64,000 nucleotides of DNA from Falsiroseomonas sp051859025 (GCF_051859025.1 NZ_JBHYGL010000009.1:1-64000), one strand, 5' to 3'. Shown: positions 46,738-55,622, counted from the stretch's first letter. Notes: generated by a model not told the origin, from the sequence alone. Numbers and translations are program-made.

Positions 46738-48066
46738 ATGAACGAGATCAGCGTCCCGCGTCCGAACAACCTCGACGCGTTCTGGATGCCATATACCGAC
46801 AACAAGTCCTTCAAGGACAAGCCGCGCATGTTGGCGCGGGCGGAAGGCATGTCCTACTTCACGCCGGAGGGGCGGGAGATCCTGGACGGCACCGCCGGCC
46901 TCTGGTGCTGCAACGCCGGCCATGGGCGGCGGGAGATCGTGGAAGCGATCCAGAAGCAGGCCGCGATCATGGATTTCGCGCCGACCTTCCAGATGGGCCA
47001 CCCCATCGCCTTCGAAGCCGCCGCCCGCGTGGCGGAGATGACACCGGAGGGGATGGACCGCGTCTTCTTCGTGAATTCGGGGTCGGAGGCCGCGGATACC
47101 GCGCTGAAGATCGCGCTCGCCTGGCACAAGGCGCGCGGCGACAGCCAGCGGGTGCGCCTGGTCGGGCGGGAACGCGGCTATCACGGCGTCGGCTTCGGCG
47201 GCATGTCGGTGGGCGGCATCGGCGGCAACCGCAAGCAGTTCGGCGCGCAGCTTCCCTATGTGGACCACCTGCCGCACACCCATGGCGTGCCGGGCAATCT
47301 TTTCGCCAAGGGCCAGCCGGAGAACGGGGCGAACCTGGCCGAGGTGCTCGAAAACCTGGTGGCGCTGCATGGCGACACCATCGCGGCCGTGATGGTGGAA
47401 CCGCTGGCGGGGTCCACCGGTGTGCTGGTACCGCCGAAGGGCTACCTGCAGAAGCTGCGGGAACTTTGCACGAAGCACGGCATCCTGCTGATCTTCGATG
47501 AGGTCATCACCGGCTTCGGCCGCATCGGCGCGAATTTCGGCGCGGAACGCCTGGGCGTCACGCCCGACATCATGACCATGGCGAAGGGGCTGACCAACGC
47601 CGCGGTGCCGATGGGCGCGGTCGCCACCAGCAACCAGGTCTATGACACCATCGTCAACGGCGTGCCGGCGGGGATCGAGCTGTTCCACGGCTACACCTAT
47701 TCCGGCCATCCGCTGGCCGCCGCCGCCGCCATCGCGACGCTGGAACTGCACCGGGCGGAGGATTTGCCCGGCCGGGCCCGCGCCATGGAGCCCTATTTCG
47801 AGGATGCGGCGCATTCCATGCGCGATGTCCCCGGCGTGATCGATGTGCGCAACATGGGCCTGGTGGCGGGGATCGAACTGGCGCCGCGGGCGGGCAAGCC
47901 GACGGCGCGCGCCATGGACGTCTTCAAGACCTGCTTCGACAAGGGCGTGCTGACGCGCGTGACGGGCGACATCGTCGCACTCTCGCCGCCGCTGATCGTG
48001 GAAAAGCCGCATATCGACCGGCTGTTCGGCACGCTGGCCGACGCCATCCGGGCCGTGCCAGCCTGA
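46738..48066 (+). CDS. Omega-amino acid--pyruvate aminotransferase (class III)
   Basis: The 442-residue PLP enzyme belongs to class III aminotransferases, close to beta-alanine:pyruvate transaminases: FWMPYTDNKSFKDKPRML at the start, NSGSEAADTALKIA near 109, LIFDEVITGFGRIG near 252 and the PLP Lys283 in TMAKGLTNAAVPMGA. It moves amino groups from omega-amino acids or amines to pyruvate. The frame is open far upstream on the plus strand, but this overlaps tsaB and rimI antisense. Its stop overlaps the likely start region of the hybrid kinase gene. Confidence 0.92.
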   Translation: MNEISVPRPNNLDAFWMPYTDNKSFKDKPRMLARAEGMSYFTPEGREILDGTAGLWCCNAGHGRREIVEAIQKQAAIMDFAPTFQMGHPIAFEAAARVAEMTPEGMDRVFFVNSGSEAADTALKIALAWHKARGDSQRVRLVGRERGYHGVGFGGMSVGGIGGNRKQFGAQLPYVDHLPHTHGVPGNLFAKGQPENGANLAEVLENLVALHGDTIAAVMVEPLAGSTGVLVPPKGYLQKLRELCTKHGILLIFDEVITGFGRIGANFGAERLGVTPDIMTMAKGLTNAAVPMGAVATSNQVYDTIVNGVPAGIELFHGYTYSGHPLAAAAAIATLELHRAEDLPGRARAMEPYFEDAAHSMRDVPGVIDVRNMGLVAGIELAPRAGKPTARAMDVFKTCFDKGVLTRVTGDIVALSPPLIVEKPHIDRLFGTLADAIRAVPA

Positions 48067-49439
48067 CACGCCCCCGCCGCCTGGCGCCGCTGCTGCTCGT
48101 CATCCTGGCGCTGGCCGGGGTGCTGGGGGCGGCGGTGCTGTCCCATCTGCCGGCGGAGCGCGCGCAGTGGCCTCTGCTGACGCTCGTCATCATCCTGGCG
48201 GGCGTCGCGCTGGTCGCGGCGGTGCTGTGGCGGGGCGAGGTGGCGCGGGCGGAGACGGAGGCCGCTTCCCGGGCCGCGGCGGCGAAGGCGGAGACGGAAC
48301 AGCACGCCGCCAAGCTGCACGCCGACATGCTGGCGACCGCGGCGCATGAGATCCGGACGCCGCTGGGCGGGGTGCTCGGCCTGCTCGACCTGGTGCTGGG
48401 GGGCACGGGCCTGTCCCGCGCCGCGCGGGCGGATACGCAGGCGGCGCGGCAGGCGGCATCAGACCTGATGCTGCTGCTGCGGGACCTGATCGAGGTGCCG
48501 GGCGAGGTGAAGGCGCCGCTGGCCAGCGATCCCTTCCGGATCGATGAGACGATGGACCAGGTGGTGGCGCTGCTCCGCGCCCGGGCGGCGGCGCATGGCA
48601 ACCGCCTGGCCGTCGCCATCGCCACGGGCACGCACCCGGCCTGGCGGGGCGATGCAGCGCGCATCCGCCAGATCCTGACCAATTTGGCCGCCAACGCCAT
48701 CCGCTTCACCGAGGGTGGGGAGGTGCGGATCGAGGCGCGGGAGACGGCGGCGGGGCTGCTGCAACTCTCGGTCAGCGATACCGGGGCGGGCATCGCCACC
48801 GACCGGATGGCGACGCTGTTCGACCGTTTCCAGCGCAGCGAACAGGGAACGGGGCTGGGGCTTTCCATCTGCCGGGATCTGGCGGCGCGGATGGGGGGTG
48901 GCATCGCCGTCACCAGCGCGCCGGGGCGCGGCAGCCTCTTCACCGTGACCCTGCCGCTGCCGCGGGTGGCGGATGAGGAGGTGGTGCCGCCCGAACAAGC
49001 CGCCCCCGCCCCCGCACCCCCCAGCCCGTCCCGTCGGCCGGGACCGCCGGTGCTGGTGGTGGATGACGTGCCGGTGAACCGCCGGCTGCTCGGCCATGTG
49101 CTGGACCGCGCGGGCTGGGGGCATGAGGAAGCGGGCGATGCGGCGACCGCGCTGACCCTGGTGCAGTCCCGCCCCTATGCCGCCGTGCTGATGGATCTGC
49201 AGATGCCCGATGTGGATGGGCTGGAGGCGACGCGGCGGCTGCGCGCCCTGTCCGGCCCCGCAGGCCGCCTGCCCGTGATCGCCGTGACGGCACAGGGGGG
49301 GGAGGATGTGCGCACCCTGGCGGAGGCCGCGGGGATGGATGCCTTCCTGGTGAAGCCCGTCTCGGCCGCCGACCTGACTGCCGTCATCACCCGCGCCTTG
49401 GCCAACCGGGCCAGGCGGGCCGGCGGGACGCCGCTGTAG
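48063..49439 (+). CDS. Hybrid sensor histidine kinase/response regulator
   Basis: The protein has two closely spaced membrane helices (LAPLLLVILALAGVLGAAVL and WPLLTLVIILAGVALVAAVLW), a short coiled coil, HisKA (TAAHEIRTPLGG), HATPase_c (NLAANAIRFTEGG; GTGLGLSICRDLAARMGG) and a C-terminal receiver with phospho-Asp in AVLMDLQMPDVDG and Lys in FLVKPVS. The only GTG start (48120) would cut away the first helix; the helix is restored if translation begins near 48063, which would need a CTG codon overlapping the aminotransferase stop. The start is therefore unsettled. No phosphotransfer partner is adjacent. Confidence 0.85.
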   Translation: MTRPRRLAPLLLVILALAGVLGAAVLSHLPAERAQWPLLTLVIILAGVALVAAVLWRGEVARAETEAASRAAAAKAETEQHAAKLHADMLATAAHEIRTPLGGVLGLLDLVLGGTGLSRAARADTQAARQAASDLMLLLRDLIEVPGEVKAPLASDPFRIDETMDQVVALLRARAAAHGNRLAVAIATGTHPAWRGDAARIRQILTNLAANAIRFTEGGEVRIEARETAAGLLQLSVSDTGAGIATDRMATLFDRFQRSEQGTGLGLSICRDLAARMGGGIAVTSAPGRGSLFTVTLPLPRVADEEVVPPEQAAPAPAPPSPSRRPGPPVLVVDDVPVNRRLLGHVLDRAGWGHEEAGDAATALTLVQSRPYAAVLMDLQMPDVDGLEATRRLRALSGPAGRLPVIAVTAQGGEDVRTLAEAAGMDAFLVKPVSAADLTAVITRALANRARRAGGTPL

Positions 49440-49551
49440 GGCCCTTGGACATTTGGCCCCGGGCCCTGGCGGGCCCTGGGGCCTGGAATCAGTCCCGCAT
49501 CCCCATATAACGGCGCAACCCCGACTGACTGCCCCGAGAGGCCCCCGATCC

Positions 49552-50547
49552 ATGAGCGCCACCGATACCACCGCCCCCGTTCCCCCCCCTGTGCCCGTCA
49601 CCGTGCTGACCGGCTACCTCGGCGCCGGCAAGACCACGCTGCTGAACCGCATCCTGAGCGAGAACCACGGCAAGAAATACGCGGTGGTGATCAACGAGTT
49701 CGGGGAACTCGGCGTGGACAACGACCTCGTCGTCGATGCGGACGAGGAAGTGTTCGAGATGAACAATGGCTGCATCTGCTGCACCGTGCGCGGCGACCTG
49801 ATCCGCATCATCGGCGGGCTGATGAAGCGCCGAGGGAAGTTCGACGGCATCATCGTGGAGACGACCGGGCTCGCCGACCCCGCCCCCGTCGCGCAGACCT
49901 TCTTCGCGGATGAGGATGTGAAGCGCGCCACCAAGCTCGACGCCATCGTCACCGTGGTGGACGCCAAGCACCTGCCCGCGCGGCTGAAGGACAGCACGGA
50001 GGCGCAGGAACAGATCGCCTTCGCCGACATCATCGTGCTGAACAAGATGGATCTGGTGAGCGAGGACGAGGCGACGGAGGTCGAGCGCCTGATCCGCGGC
50101 ATCAACCCCTATGCCGAGATCCGCCGCAGCACGAAGTCCGACGTGCCGATCGACAGCGTGGTGGGGCGGGACGCCTTCAACCTGGCGCGGATCCTGGAGC
50201 GGGAGCCGGAATTCCTCTCCGGCGAGGACACCCATGAGCATGACAGCGAGGTGAACTCGATGTCCTTCCAGGTCTCGCGCCCGATCGACGCCGAGAAGTT
50301 CAACGTATGGATCGGGGAATTGCTGCAGTCCAAGGGCCAGGACCTGCTGCGGACCAAGGGCATCCTCTACTACGCCAATGACGACCGGCGCTTCGCCTTC
50401 CAGGCCGTGCACATGATCGCGGATGGCGACTATATCGGCCCGGTGAAGGATGGCGATGAACGGAAGTCGAAGATCGTCTTCATCGGCCGCAACCTGAACC
50501 GCCCGCAGCTGCGGCGCGGCTTCGAGGCGTGCCAGGTGCCGGCCTGA
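49552..50547 (+). CDS. COG0523 (CobW/ZNG1-type) metal-chaperone GTPase
   Basis: The 331-residue GTPase has Walker A GYLGAGKTT at 21-29, the metal motif CICC at 74-77 (in NNGCICCTVRGDL), ETTGLADPAP near 107 and the base motif NKMD near 163. A short His/Asp-rich stretch (EDTHEHDSE) near 223 could bind metal, and a CobW C-terminal domain follows. Family members deliver zinc, cobalt or iron to client enzymes. It is followed 73 bases later by a WD40 gene, a pairing I recall from other alphaproteobacteria. Confidence 0.9.
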   Translation: MSATDTTAPVPPPVPVTVLTGYLGAGKTTLLNRILSENHGKKYAVVINEFGELGVDNDLVVDADEEVFEMNNGCICCTVRGDLIRIIGGLMKRRGKFDGIIVETTGLADPAPVAQTFFADEDVKRATKLDAIVTVVDAKHLPARLKDSTEAQEQIAFADIIVLNKMDLVSEDEATEVERLIRGINPYAEIRRSTKSDVPIDSVVGRDAFNLARILEREPEFLSGEDTHEHDSEVNSMSFQVSRPIDAEKFNVWIGELLQSKGQDLLRTKGILYYANDDRRFAFQAVHMIADGDYIGPVKDGDERKSKIVFIGRNLNRPQLRRGFEACQVPA

Positions 50548-50620
50548 GCTGCCTTGACCTTGGGTTGACAGGCGCCGCCCGCGCGACGAAGGCGGGCGGC
50601 ATCATCTGCGGGACTGACCG

Positions 50621-51655
50621 ATGGCCGAAGTGACCGAAGCCGATTTCCTGCTGGCCAGCCGTGGCCTGGCGCGCGAACTCGGCGCCTGGGCCGTGGCGGC
50701 TGTGTTCGGGCGGGAAGGGCGGAGCCTGTCCTTCGCGCTGGCCGATGGCACCGTGCATGTCATGCCGGTCGGCGCCCAGGACGGCGAATGGCAGCGGGTG
50801 GAGGCGCATGACGGCGCCGTGCTCTCCGCCGTCGCGGATTGCCGCGCCGGCGTGCTCTCCGGCGGCGATGACGGCAGGCTGGTGCAGGTGCTGCCTGATG
50901 GCACGGTGAACGAGGTCGCGAGCTTCGGGTCCAAATGGGTCGATCACGTCGCGGCGCATGAGGGTGGCGTGCGCGCGGCCTCCGTCGGCAAGACCGTGCA
51001 TGTGCTGGATGGCGCGGGGCAGAAGCTGAAGGCGCTGGCGCATCCGACGACGGTCGGCGGCATCGCGATCGACGCCAAGGGCAAGCGGATCGCCGCCAGC
51101 CATTACGGCGGCGCGTCGCTGTGGTTCGTGGCGTCCAAGGAGGACAAGCCCAAGGTCCTGGAATGGAAGGGCAGCCATCACGGCATCCTGTTCAGCCCGG
51201 ATGGCACCCATGTCGTGACCGCGATGCAGGAACCGGCGCTGCATGGCTGGCGCCTGGCGGATGGGCAGCACATGCGCATGTCCGGCTATCCCGGAAAGAC
51301 GCGGAGCATCCACTTCTCCTCCCGCGGCCGCTGGCTGGCGACGAGCGGGGCGGAAAGCGTGGTGCTCTGGCCCTTCTTCGGTGGCGGGCCGATGGGCAAG
51401 GCGCCGACCGAACTCGCCGGCGGCGACGAGGTGCTTTGCAGCGCCGTCGCCTGCCATCCGCAGCATGAGGTGGTGGCGGCCGGCTTCGGGGATGGGCTGG
51501 TGCTGATGGCGGAAGTGGCCAGCGGCAAGGTGGTGCCGGTGGCGCCGCCGAAGGGCAGCGCCGTTTCCACCCTGGCCTGGAATGCCGCGGGGACGCACCT
51601 CGCCTTCGGGACGGAAGCCGGGCTCTGCGGCGTGGTCGATCTGTCGAAGCGGTAG
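50621..51655 (+). CDS. WD40-repeat protein partnered with the COG0523 GTPase
   Basis: The 344-residue protein is a beta-propeller of about seven blades with WD40-like units (for example SFALADGTVHVMPV, AHDGAVLSAVADCRAGVLSG, GILFSPDGTHVVTAMQEPALHGWRL, TLAWNAAGTHLAFGTEAG). There is no signal peptide or membrane helix, so it is cytoplasmic. It may act as a scaffold or client-recognition factor for the adjacent metallochaperone. The function is not established. Confidence 0.82.
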   Translation: MAEVTEADFLLASRGLARELGAWAVAAVFGREGRSLSFALADGTVHVMPVGAQDGEWQRVEAHDGAVLSAVADCRAGVLSGGDDGRLVQVLPDGTVNEVASFGSKWVDHVAAHEGGVRAASVGKTVHVLDGAGQKLKALAHPTTVGGIAIDAKGKRIAASHYGGASLWFVASKEDKPKVLEWKGSHHGILFSPDGTHVVTAMQEPALHGWRLADGQHMRMSGYPGKTRSIHFSSRGRWLATSGAESVVLWPFFGGGPMGKAPTELAGGDEVLCSAVACHPQHEVVAAGFGDGLVLMAEVASGKVVPVAPPKGSAVSTLAWNAAGTHLAFGTEAGLCGVVDLSKR

Positions 51656-51669
51656 AGGGAAGCGAGCCC

Positions 51670-52491
51670 ATGGAAATCCTGGAGACGGCGCATCTGCGCA
51701 TGCCGCGCCTCGGCCTCGGCACCTGGCCGATGAAGGGGGATGACTGCACGGCGGCCGTGATCTCCGCCATCGGCATGGGCTACCGCCACATCGACACGGC
51801 CGAGATGTACGGGAATGAGGAAGCGGTCGGCGCCGGCATCGCGCAATCCGGTGTGGCGCGGGGCGACATCTTCCTGACCACCAAGGTCTGGAACGACAAG
51901 CCGAAGGGCGATGCGATCCGCCGCGCCTTCGATGCCAGCCTCCAGCGCCTGGCCACGCCCTATGTCGATCTGTTCCTGATCCACTGGCCCTCGCCGGAGC
52001 TCGACCTGCCGGATGCGATGCGCGCGCTCGCGGCGATCCGGGCGGAGGGGCGGGCCAAGGCGATCGGCGTGTCCAACTTCCCGCCCAGGCTGTTGCAGCG
52101 GGCGATCGATGAGGGTGTGGGCCTCGCCTGCCTGCAGGTGGAACACCATGCGCTGCTGGACCAGTCCCGGCTTCGCGCGATCTGCGCGGCGAATGGCATG
52201 GTGCTGACCAGCTATTCCCCGCTGGGCAAGGGCAATGCGCCGTCCGACCCCGTGCTGCAGGCCATCGGGCGCAAGCATGGCGTGACGGCGGCGCAGGTGG
52301 CGCTGGCCTGGCTGATGACCATGCCGGGCGTCTCCGCCGTGCCGAAGGCGGCCAGCCCGGCGCGGCAGGCGGAGAACATGGCGGCGTTGGATGTCAGGCT
52401 GGATGCCGATGACCTGGCGGCGATCGCCGCGCTGCCGAAGGACCGGCGCTACGTGAATCCCGGCATGGCGCCGGATTGGGTGAACGGGTAG
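51670..52491 (+). CDS. Aldo/keto reductase
   Basis: The 273-residue protein carries the complete catalytic tetrad: Asp42 and Tyr47 in YRHIDTAEMYGNEE, Lys72 in FLTTKVWND, and His105 in LFLIHWPSPE. The NADPH-binding C-terminal part includes VSAVPKAASPARQAENMAAL. It resembles 2,5-diketo-D-gluconate reductase-type enzymes and reduces small aldehydes or ketones. It follows the WD40 gene by 14 bases and may be co-transcribed. Confidence 0.92.
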   Translation: MEILETAHLRMPRLGLGTWPMKGDDCTAAVISAIGMGYRHIDTAEMYGNEEAVGAGIAQSGVARGDIFLTTKVWNDKPKGDAIRRAFDASLQRLATPYVDLFLIHWPSPELDLPDAMRALAAIRAEGRAKAIGVSNFPPRLLQRAIDEGVGLACLQVEHHALLDQSRLRAICAANGMVLTSYSPLGKGNAPSDPVLQAIGRKHGVTAAQVALAWLMTMPGVSAVPKAASPARQAENMAALDVRLDADDLAAIAALPKDRRYVNPGMAPDWVNG

Positions 52492-52495
52492 CCGG

Positions 52496-52753
52496 TCACG
52501 TCCGGTGCAGGGGCCGCTTCGGGTTTCCCGGGGTGGCCAGGCAGGTGAGCATCGCGCGGCGCAGCGGCGGGGGTTCCCCCACCGCCACCTGGCGGGGTGC
52601 CTCCTCCGCGGCGTGCAACAGGAAGGGGGCGGCGCAGCCGAAGCCGGGGCCGCGCATCTGCGCGATCTCCGGCAGGGGCTCCATCGGCAGGGTCTCCGCC
52701 GCGGCGGGCAAGGCTGATGCCAGGGTCAGGACAAGGATCGGCCAGGCGCGCAT
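52496..52753 (-). CDS. Small secreted protein of unknown function
   Basis: The 85-residue product has a clear signal peptide (MRAWPILVLTLASALPAAA) followed by about 65 mature residues with two cysteines (in GFGCAAP and MLTCLAT), which could form a disulfide. No family recognised. It ends four bases from the aldo/keto reductase stop, convergently. Confidence 0.55.
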   Translation of the reverse strand: MRAWPILVLTLASALPAAAETLPMEPLPEIAQMRGPGFGCAAPFLLHAAEEAPRQVAVGEPPPLRRAMLTCLATPGNPKRPLHRT

Positions 52754-52907
52754 GGCGGGACCTCCGCTTGCCCGTGGGGTTTCCGGGGCTTGTCGGGGCG
52801 CAACGCGGGGATGCGCCGAGGCGTTGCGGACGTATTTTTTTGCCCCCCGTCTGGAACTGTGACGTCGCGCTGCTTTGTAATGGGCGCCCAGGCAGGAGGG
52901 GAATTCC

Positions 52908-53321
52908 ATGGCGGCAGCATCCGACGACGAGATCGATCTGGGCATCAGCCTGGAAAAGGTCGCGACCATCGTGGACCAGGCCCGGGCCGTGCAGGGGGAT
53001 GAGGAGGCGGAGTTGGGTGCGGCGGCCGATGATGGTGGCGACGACACCGACGTGGCCGGCCCGGATGATGTCACGGAGGATACGCTCCGCGCCTACATCA
53101 CCGAGCTGAACGATGACGAGCAGGCGGCGCTGATCGGGCTGTGCTGGGTCGGCCGCGGCGATTACGAGGCGGCCGAGTGGGATGAGGCGGTGGGCCTGGC
53201 CGCGGAACGCAATGATGGCCGCGATGCCGCCGACTACTTGCTGGGCATCGACAATCTGGGCGATTTGTTGAGCGAGGGCGTCGCGGCCTTCGGCCTGAGC
53301 CTGGAAGAAATCGAACGCTGA
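52908..53321 (+). CDS. DUF3775-like acidic protein
   Basis: The 137-residue, strongly acidic protein matches the DUF3775 pattern from memory: LGISLEKVATIVDQARAV, a disordered Asp/Glu stretch, then LRAYITELNDDEQAALIGLCWVGRGDY and a C-terminal DAADYLLGIDNLGDLLSEGVAAFGL. Function unknown. A good AGGAGGGG ribosome site precedes the ATG. Confidence 0.72.
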   Translation: MAAASDDEIDLGISLEKVATIVDQARAVQGDEEAELGAAADDGGDDTDVAGPDDVTEDTLRAYITELNDDEQAALIGLCWVGRGDYEAAEWDEAVGLAAERNDGRDAADYLLGIDNLGDLLSEGVAAFGLSLEEIER

Positions 53322-53332
53322 CTCGAGACGGT

Positions 53333-53388
53333 CCAGGGCCGGTTCGGCCCTGGTGGATGGGGTGTGGGGAAGGCAACGCCTTCCCCAC
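53333..53388. repeat. Composite intergenic palindromes, copy D
   Basis: Hairpin 53333-53353 is CCAGGGCCG-GTT-CGGCCCTGG and hairpin 53364-53388 is GTGGGGAAGGC-AAC-GCCTTCCCCAC, joined by the word GGATGGGGT. Between convergent genes, so likely a bidirectional terminator. Same module order as the 3' part of copy E. Confidence 0.6.
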
Positions 53389-53390
53389 GG

Positions 53391-54116
53391 TCAGGCATAG
53401 TTCATTGGCGGTCCCGGCAGTCCCGCGATCTCCCGGATCAGCTTGCGTCGCACCGCGTTCCCGAAGGCCTCGAAATCCTCGGCCGCGATCATGAAGGCGC
53501 CCTGCCCGCCGATGACGCTGTCCCTGTAGTAGATGTCGAGTGGCACGGGCGGTGCGCGGCCGAAGGTCGGGCGGTCGTTCAGGATGGGCAGGCCGTTGAT
53601 GGTGATGCCGTCCGCCACGGCGCGGTCGCGGGCCACCTCCGCCGGCGGGCCGGAATTGTTCACCCCGTCGCCGGAGACGTCGATGACCTTGCGCGTCGCC
53701 TCGTGCGGGCATTCGCCGATGGCGCGGCGCGATGCCTCGATGGCGCCGGAGACGGAGGTCCAGGAGAGGGAGGCGCGCGGGGCCCGTTCCAGCGTGCCGG
53801 CCCAGCCATCGGCATCGGCCTGGCTGCCGATGCGGGTCCAGGGGATGACGGTGCGCTGGTATTCGATGCCGGCCCATTCGATGTAGCAGAGGGCGACGGA
53901 GCCCAGCATGCCGCCGCGGATGGCTTCCACCACCTTGGGGTCGGTGATGGCGGCGCGGTAGCCTTCGCGTTGCAGCCGGGCCTCATCCTCATCGACCGAG
54001 CGGCTGACATCGACGGCGAGGACGAGGGCGACATCGACTGGTTCATCCGCCCAAGCGGGGCCGATGCGACTGAGCGTGGCCGCGCCTGCGGCGGCAATCA
54101 GGGACCTGCGGCGCAT
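53391..54116 (-). CDS. DUF1194 (von Willebrand A-like) secreted protein
   Basis: The 241-residue protein has a signal peptide (MRRRSLIAAAGAATLSRIGPAWA) and a VWA-type fold with a MIDAS start DVALVLAVDVSRSVDEDEA, then VALCYIEWAG and KVIDVSGDGVNNSG. DUF1194 proteins are exported and bind metal; their role is unknown. Confidence 0.82.
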   Translation of the reverse strand: MRRRSLIAAAGAATLSRIGPAWADEPVDVALVLAVDVSRSVDEDEARLQREGYRAAITDPKVVEAIRGGMLGSVALCYIEWAGIEYQRTVIPWTRIGSQADADGWAGTLERAPRASLSWTSVSGAIEASRRAIGECPHEATRKVIDVSGDGVNNSGPPAEVARDRAVADGITINGLPILNDRPTFGRAPPVPLDIYYRDSVIGGQGAFMIAAEDFEAFGNAVRRKLIREIAGLPGPPMNYA

Positions 54117-54207
54117 CGGTGGCCTCCGCGTCAGTTGGTCCCGTCATGCAACAGCAACGCGGCGTGCCGGTTCAAGCCTCAATAAAGATTTTGGCGCTGG
54201 GAAGGTT

Positions 54208-54285
54208 CAGACCGCGCCGCCAACGGCGGATATCAGACCGCGCCGCCAACGGCGGATATCAGACCGCGCCGCCAACGGCGGATAT
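54208..54285. repeat. 26-bp tandem repeats copied from the aminotransferase 3' end
   Basis: Three perfect 26-bp units (54208-54233, 54234-54259, 54260-54285) lie directly downstream of the aminotransferase gene. A fourth, slightly different copy (54286-54311) is the end of the gene itself and includes the stop at 54285-54287. Each unit holds a small hairpin (CCGCC-GTT-GGCGG on the minus strand) and a stop codon. They look like tandem duplications of the gene terminus and may act as a serial terminator. Confidence 0.85.
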
Positions 54286-55442
54286 CAGACCGCGCCGCTA
54301 ACGGCGGCGACCACGCGCGCGACCTCCGCCTCCGTCAGGTAGGGATGCATCGGCAGCGACATGATGCGCCGGCAGAGCATTTCGGCCACCGGCAGTTCCG
54401 GCGCGTTGCTGATGCCCTCGGCATGGGCCTGCGCGTAGGCGGGCTGCCGGTGCAGCGACTTCGGATAGTAGATGGCGGTCGGCACGCCGGCGGCCTTGCA
54501 GGCATCCTGGACCCGCGCGCGGGCGGCCTCATCCTCCAGCAGGATGGAATAGAGGCCCCAGGCGTGGTCCGCCCCTTCCGTGGTGACGGGGGTCTGCACC
54601 TTGCCGGCCAGGCCCTGGTTGTAGGCGGTGGCGGTGCGGGTGCGGGACGCCAGTTCGGCCTCCAGCAGCCCCAGCTTCGGCAGCAGGATCGCGGCCTGCA
54701 TGGTATCGAGCCGGCCGTTCATGCCGGTGCGCTCCACCTCGTAGCGGGTCTTGCCCTCTCCGTGCGTACGCAGGCTGCGCCACAGCTCCGCGCGGTCCGC
54801 GTCATCGGTCAGCAGCGCGCCGCCATCGCCGTAGCAGCCCAGCGTCTTGGTGGGATAGAAGCTGAGCGCCGCGGCATGCCCCCAGCGGCCGAGCCGCTTG
54901 CCATGCAGCCCCGCGCCGAAGGCCTGGGCGGCGTCATCGAGGGCGAACATCCCCTTCTCCGCGCACAGCGCCTCGATCGCCGGCCAATCCGCCGGCAGGC
55001 CGAAGAGGTCCACGCCAACGATGGCGGCGGGGCGCAGGCGGCCCTGGCTTTCCACCAGCGCGATGCGGCGCTTCAGGTCATCGATGTCGATGTTGTAGGT
55101 GCCGGGATGGACGTCCACGAAGATGGGCGTGGCACCGAGCACGAGGGGAACCTCCGCCGTCGCCGTGTAAGTGAAGGCGGGCAGGAAGACGGCGTCGCCG
55201 CGGCCGATGCCCGCCCCCATCATGGCGATCTGCAGCGCATCGGTGCCGGAGGAGACGCCAACGGCATGGGCGCAGCCCGCGAATTCGGCCAGCCTCTGCT
55301 CCAGCTCCTGCACCTCCGGCCCGTTGATGAAGCGGCCGCTGTCGAGGACCGAGGCCAGGCGGCGGTCGATCTCCGCCCGGATCAGGGCCTGCTGGGCCTT
55401 CATGTCGAACAGGGCGATGGGGGGGAGGGTGGTCATGGTCAT
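54285..55442 (-). CDS. DegT/DnrJ/EryC1/StrS sugar aminotransferase
   Basis: The 385-residue PLP enzyme aminates a keto-sugar nucleotide. Motifs are GRFINGPEVQELEQRLAEFAG, VSSGTDALQIAMMG near 64, FLPAFTYTATAEV near 86, LDDAAQAFGA near 168 and the PLP Lys199 in LSFYPTKTLGCYGDGGA. It resembles WbpE/WlbC-type UDP-3-keto-sugar aminotransferases, but the exact substrate is not certain. A UDP-sugar dehydratase gene lies at 59980, so the two could supply an amino sugar for surface or flagellar glycans. Confidence 0.88.
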   Translation of the reverse strand: MTMTTLPPIALFDMKAQQALIRAEIDRRLASVLDSGRFINGPEVQELEQRLAEFAGCAHAVGVSSGTDALQIAMMGAGIGRGDAVFLPAFTYTATAEVPLVLGATPIFVDVHPGTYNIDIDDLKRRIALVESQGRLRPAAIVGVDLFGLPADWPAIEALCAEKGMFALDDAAQAFGAGLHGKRLGRWGHAAALSFYPTKTLGCYGDGGALLTDDADRAELWRSLRTHGEGKTRYEVERTGMNGRLDTMQAAILLPKLGLLEAELASRTRTATAYNQGLAGKVQTPVTTEGADHAWGLYSILLEDEAARARVQDACKAAGVPTAIYYPKSLHRQPAYAQAHAEGISNAPELPVAEMLCRRIMSLPMHPYLTEAEVARVVAAVSGAV

Positions 55443-55534
55443 CCGTCATCCGGTCTGCCGGGCACCCATAGCCCCGCGGTGCCGCGTCGGCCAAATCACC
55501 GGGGGTTTCGGGGCGTTGCCGGGGCGGCGCATGG

Positions 55535-55622
55535 GCGCGCCGCATCGGCCGATCTGGCGCGCCAGGCGGAAGGGCTGCGCGGGCGCGTGGACCAGTTCCT
55601 GGGCGCCATCCGCGCGGCGTGA
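55535..55622 (+). pseudogene. Remnant 3' end of a chemoreceptor gene
   Basis: These 88 bases match the last 88 bases of the chemoreceptor gene ending at 57792 with about two substitutions, including the stop codon position (TGA here, TAG there). The encoded end reads ASADLARQAEGLRGRVDQFL. No 5' part of the gene remains; upstream is the aminotransferase promoter region. This is best read as the scar of a third tandem receptor lost by recombination. Confidence 0.85.

Noticed and set aside
52849..52877. GGAAC followed at about 17 bases by TTGT, like a general-stress sigma (EcfG) promoter
   Set aside because: The -10 does not match CGTT; too weak to call.
54208..54285. 26-bp tandem repeats as a CRISPR array or iteron origin
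   Set aside because: Units abut with no spacers and derive from the neighbouring gene end; no replication gene is nearby.
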